Assembly (NCBI RefSeq): GCF_900105385.1
Contig: NZ_LT629772.1
Location: 1,240,001 to 1,304,000, forward strand
DNA: 64,000 bases
From: Microlunatus soli
GTDB taxonomy: Bacteria; Actinomycetota; Actinomycetes; Propionibacteriales; Propionibacteriaceae
Direction: 5' to 3'
Made by a program: the position numbers and the translations under genes. Positions 62,695-64,000 of this stretch are shown one piece after another; positions within the stretch are counted from its first letter, which is position 1, and each line of letters begins with the position of its first letter. Below the pieces are notes generated by a model. The model did no database searches. It was not told where the DNA came from and saw nothing but the letters and a program-made list of their open reading frames with translations.

Positions 62695-63963
62695 ATGAAG
62701 CCAGAGCACGCCTGGTTCACCCACGATCGATTCGGGATGTTCGTCCACTGGGGGTTGTACGCGCTCCCGGCCCGGCACGAATGGGTGATGAACCACGAAC
62801 GGATCCAGACCGAGGACTACGAGAAGTACTTCGACTACTTCGAGGCCGACCTCTACGACCCACGCGCCTGGGCCGCGGCGGCCAAGGCGGCCGGCATGAA
62901 GTACGTCGTCCTCACCACCAAACACCACGAAGGCTTCTGCCTGTGGGACAGCAAGCTCACCGACTACAAGGTGACCAAGACCCCGCACGGCAAGGACGTG
63001 GTGGCCGCCTATGTCGAAGCACTCCGGGAGGCCGATCTCAAGGTCGGCTTCTACCACTCGCTGATCGACTGGCACCATCCGGACTTCACCATCGACGGCG
63101 TGCATCCCCGACGCGACGACGACAACATCGAGGAGCAGAACGCCGGGCGGGACATGGCCCGCTACCGGGACTACCTGCACGGCCAGGTCCGCGAACTGCT
63201 GACCGACTACGGCACCATCGACTACCTGTTCTTCGACTTCTCCTATCCGGGAGAGCGCAACGGACACGTCGGCAAGGGCAAGGAGGACTGGAACAGCCCG
63301 GAGTTGATCAAGCTCGTCCGCGAGCTGCAGCCCGACATCATCGTCAACGATCGGCTCGACATCCCCGGCGACCTGGTCACGCCGGAGCAGTACCAGCCGT
63401 CCGGTCCGATGATCAAGAACGGCGAGCCGGTGGTGTGGGAGGCCTGCCAGACGCTGAACGGCAGCTGGGGCTACGACCGGGACAACCACGACTACAAGTC
63501 ACCCGAACTGTTGATCAGGATGCTGATCGACGGGGTCAGCAAGAACGGCAATCTGCTGCTCAACGTCGGTCCGACCGGCCGCGGCAACTTCGACCCCCGC
63601 GCGGTCGAGAGCCTGACGGCGATCGGTGACTGGATGGAGTTGCACGGACGCTCGGTCTACGGGGCCGGCGCCTCGGAGTACACCGCCCCCGCCGACACCC
63701 GGCTGACCCAGGTCGGCGATCGGCTCTACCTGCACCTGTTCGCGTGGCCGATGCGGCACGTCCATCTGCAGGGCCTGGCCGGCAAGATCGGCTACGCGCA
63801 GCTGCTGAACGACGCTTCCGAGATCGCCTTCAGCGAGACCGATCCCGATCAGGCCGCACAGAACACAACCCCGGGCGGTCAACCGGCCGGAACCGTGACG
63901 CTCAGCCTGCCGATCCAGCAACCGGATGTCGCCGTGCCGGTGGTGGAGATCTTCCTCAAGTAG
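62695..63963 (+). CDS. GH29 alpha-L-fucosidase
   Basis: The 422-residue enzyme has family-29 features: MFVHWGLYALPARHEW near the N-terminus, YVVLTTKHHEGFCLWDSKLT, GFYHSLIDWHHPDF and the nucleophile region YLFFDFSYPG. WGYDRDNHDYKSPELLIRML and LLLNVGPTGRG complete the barrel. There is no signal peptide, so it acts on imported oligosaccharides in the cytoplasm. It is divergent from the sugar ABC operon, which suggests uptake and cleavage of a fucosylated glycan. Confidence 0.92.
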   Translation: MKPEHAWFTHDRFGMFVHWGLYALPARHEWVMNHERIQTEDYEKYFDYFEADLYDPRAWAAAAKAAGMKYVVLTTKHHEGFCLWDSKLTDYKVTKTPHGKDVVAAYVEALREADLKVGFYHSLIDWHHPDFTIDGVHPRRDDDNIEEQNAGRDMARYRDYLHGQVRELLTDYGTIDYLFFDFSYPGERNGHVGKGKEDWNSPELIKLVRELQPDIIVNDRLDIPGDLVTPEQYQPSGPMIKNGEPVVWEACQTLNGSWGYDRDNHDYKSPELLIRMLIDGVSKNGNLLLNVGPTGRGNFDPRAVESLTAIGDWMELHGRSVYGAGASEYTAPADTRLTQVGDRLYLHLFAWPMRHVHLQGLAGKIGYAQLLNDASEIAFSETDPDQAAQNTTPGGQPAGTVTLSLPIQQPDVAVPVVEIFLK

Positions 63964-63971
63964 CAGTTGCA

Positions 63972-63982
63972 GAATCGATTTC
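63972..63982. promoter_or_regulatory. GAATCGATTTC, near copy of the 27.4-kb operator
   Basis: GAATCGATTTC shares its last ten bases with the palindrome GAAATCGATTTC at 27441-27452. It lies 8 bp after the fucosidase stop and may belong to a gene beyond the window. Confidence 0.35.
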
Positions 63983-64000
63983 CCGGGCGCTTCATGATCA

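Overview
The window is high-GC actinobacterial DNA. Marker genes for that phylum include mshB (mycothiol synthesis), the actinobacterial type of dapD, GlgM-type glycogen synthase, a DUF3117 protein, and the block sigE-rseA-htrA-tatB next to an O-methyltransferase. Gene order from tatB (about 3 kb) to mshB (about 34 kb) resembles the Rv1170-Rv1224 interval of Mycobacterium tuberculosis, but the abundance of glycoside hydrolases and SH3 wall proteins suggests a soil actinomycete such as a Propionibacteriaceae/Microlunatus-type organism. That placement is inference. I see no rRNA, tRNA or CRISPR array.

Layout: 0-3 kb holds a partial GH127 enzyme, a membrane protein, a nucleotidyltransferase and small unknown genes. 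3-7.4 kb is the envelope-stress module tatB, htrA, rseA (fused to an RseB-like domain) and sigE, with a well-formed ECF promoter in front of sigE. 7.4-9.7 kb carries dapA, a biotinyl carrier protein and an O-methyltransferase. 9.7-13.3 kb is the divergent glgC/glgM glycogen locus, separated by a 52-bp-period tandem repeat, plus a phosphoribosyltransferase. 13.5-18 kb carries the DUF3117 protein, an MFS transporter, tag, an SRPBCC protein, a DivIVA-domain protein and an SH3/coiled-coil secreted protein. 18.2-25.8 kb contains dapD, a 160-bp hairpin element, a lysozyme-like protein, a serine hydrolase plus GH3 hexosaminidase pair (cell-wall recycling), dapC, ferredoxin and a GNAT protein. With dapA, three lysine/diaminopimelate genes lie in this stretch. 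25.9-36 kb holds an MFS transporter, a large Tat-exported GH116 enzyme, a VanW protein, mshB, an MBL hydrolase and an SH3 protein.

36.3-42.2 kb is a complete oligopeptide ABC operon (oppA-B-C-D-F, minus strand) with RNA hairpins in the oppA leader and after oppA. 42.5-46.3 kb is pepN and an Eis-like acetyltransferase.

46.3-56.1 kb is an accessory island. It contains an ion-channel fragment, a MazEF-like toxin-antitoxin pair between imperfect direct repeats, a second toxin-antitoxin pair with a frameshifted toxin, an ABC exporter pseudogene stopped inside its signature motif, a two-gene unit of a secreted hydrophobic protein plus a small membrane protein, a decayed IS3-family element, a phosphotransferase and an Abi-like gene.

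56.1-64 kb is a sugar-uptake unit: a minus-strand operon of HAD phosphatase, RpiR regulator, permease, Tat lipoprotein, permease and a beta-CASP/MBL hydrolase, divergent from a GH29 alpha-L-fucosidase. No ATPase is encoded there, so a shared MsiK-like ATPase elsewhere is likely.

At least a dozen genes have a TANNNT hexamer 6-7 nt before their start codon, pointing to many leaderless transcripts. A 17-bp dispersed repeat (CCTGAGCCTGTCGAAGG) recurs, even inside coding genes.
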